Shown: piece by piece, positions 7,335-8,028 of the stretch
Numbering within the stretch: the first letter of the stretch is position 1
Layout: each line of letters starts with the position of its first letter
Source: JBEGQX01 sp041180805
Lineage (GTDB): Bacteria > Planctomycetota > Planctomycetia > Gemmatales > Gemmataceae
Direction of reading: 5' to 3'
NCBI GenBank assembly: GCA_041180805.1
Contig: JBEGQX010000063.1
Coordinates: forward strand, 1-8,028
Length of the DNA: 8,028 nucleotides
Program-made: the position numbers and the translations under genes
Notes under the pieces: model-generated
Databases searched by the model: none
Told to the model about the DNA's origin: nothing
The model's input: only the letters and a program-made list of their open reading frames with translations

Positions 7335-8028
7335 GTGGCAAGTCCGTTTCAAATACAGGCGCGCAACCGAAAGATCATCTACATGGTCCTTATCGGGGTT
7401 TTGTTCACCCTGGCATGGTTCTGGCGCCATTATTACGTGGATGTGAAGGCCGGCGAACTGGCGCTGCGCGAGGTAAACCGCGGGGATGTTGAGCTTTCCG
7501 GCTCGGTGGTGCGCCTTTCGCTGACAGGTTCGCGCGGTTTGGCGACCTGCGCCCTTTGGATTTCCGCCATCGACAAGCAGAAGAAAAACCAGTGGAACGA
7601 ACTGGAACTTCTTGTTCGCTCGCTTACCAAGTTGCAACCTTACTTCATTACCCCATGGCTCTTCCAAAGCTGGAACCTGGCTTACAATGTTTCCGTGGAA
7701 TCGGACCGGGTGAGAGACAAGTTCTTCTACATTTCCCGTGGCATTGAACTGCTTGCAGAGGGCGAAAAGCAAAACCGCAACAATCCTGACCTTCGCTTCA
7801 ACATTGGTTTCTATAACCAGCACAAAATTTGCCAGTCGGATGAAACAAACACGCTGCGTTCGCTTTACCAGCTTAGCTGCATTCCCCCCAACGAAAGGGA
7901 TCCGGGTCGCTTCAGAGTTTACACCGATGATGGCAGGGAACTTCGCTGGTCTGACTTTGCTTCTTATCTGGCGGAAAATCCCACAAACCTTACCATGAAG
8001 CAGCGTATTGAAAAGGCCATGAAGGAGA
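7335..8028 (+). CDS. Membrane-anchored protein of unknown function, 5' part (truncated by window edge)
   Basis: The frame opens at GTG 7335 and runs to the window end (231 codons, no stop). An AGAGAGG ribosome site (7322-7328) lies 6 nt before the GTG, similar to that of the ATPase gene, and decides the start; the first in-frame ATG (7383) would cut into the membrane segment. The product has a short basic N-terminus, one hydrophobic helix (about 14-30), then a soluble region that is probably outside the membrane. This region has aromatic-rich helical stretches such as FQSWNLAYNVSVESDRVRD (110-128) and FYISRGIELLAEGEKQNRNN (131-150). From memory the latter two resemble a planctomycete family given the uninformative label 'IRE (iron responsive element)' in genomes such as Blastopirellula; I could not check this. 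The helical pattern is compatible with TPR-like repeats. It begins 27 nt after the permease stop and is probably the third gene of the same operon. Function unknown; a partner of the transporter is an inference from position. Confidence 0.8.
   Translation, partial: MASPFQIQARNRKIIYMVLIGVLFTLAWFWRHYYVDVKAGELALREVNRGDVELSGSVVRLSLTGSRGLATCALWISAIDKQKKNQWNELELLVRSLTKLQPYFITPWLFQSWNLAYNVSVESDRVRDKFFYISRGIELLAEGEKQNRNNPDLRFNIGFYNQHKICQSDETNTLRSLYQLSCIPPNERDPGRFRVYTDDGRELRWSDFASYLAENPTNLTMKQRIEKAMKE

Noticed and set aside
6987..7823. 278-codon minus-strand frame
   Set aside because: Spans the end of the permease and the start of the next gene in antisense; both sense genes have better coding evidence.

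Overview
The window looks like a chromosomal segment of a bacterium, most likely a planctomycete. Three things point there. A 23S rRNA gene stands alone, with malQ rather than 16S rRNA or a tRNA upstream of it. The ABC-2 permease is long and carries extra N-terminal membrane helices. The last, truncated gene resembles, from memory, a family of membrane-anchored proteins I know only from planctomycetes. No database search was possible, so the phylum is an inference.

Layout. Positions 1 to about 853 hold the 5' part of a 23S rRNA gene on the minus strand, cut by the window edge. Positions 854-1240 are its leader. Read on the minus strand, this has an A/T tract and a possible promoter, a terminator-like hairpin with a U tract, a boxA antitermination sequence touching that hairpin, and a second small hairpin near the processing region. 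Upstream on the same strand is malQ (1241-3370, 709 aa), a complete 4-alpha-glucanotransferase. A 133-bp divergent region separates malQ from a plus-strand gene for a bacterial aminoacyl-tRNA-protein transferase (Bpt type, 3504-4286). After a good sigma-70-type promoter that overlaps the bpt stop codon, and a leader of about 130 nt with a hairpin, a plus-strand operon begins: an ABC ATPase (4446-5345), an ABC-2 permease (5391-7307) and a membrane-anchored protein starting at GTG (7335, running off the window end).

How the genes work together. The ATPase and permease should form one ABC-2 transporter, with the anchored third protein as a likely partner; the substrate is unknown. MalQ (alpha-glucan metabolism) and Bpt (N-degron tagging for ClpS/ClpAP-type proteolysis) are housekeeping neighbours with no evident link to the transporter. 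No mobile elements, CRISPR arrays or tRNA genes were seen. The least ordinary parts are the stand-alone 23S gene with its hairpin-boxA leader, and the transporter operon with its uncharacterised third member.
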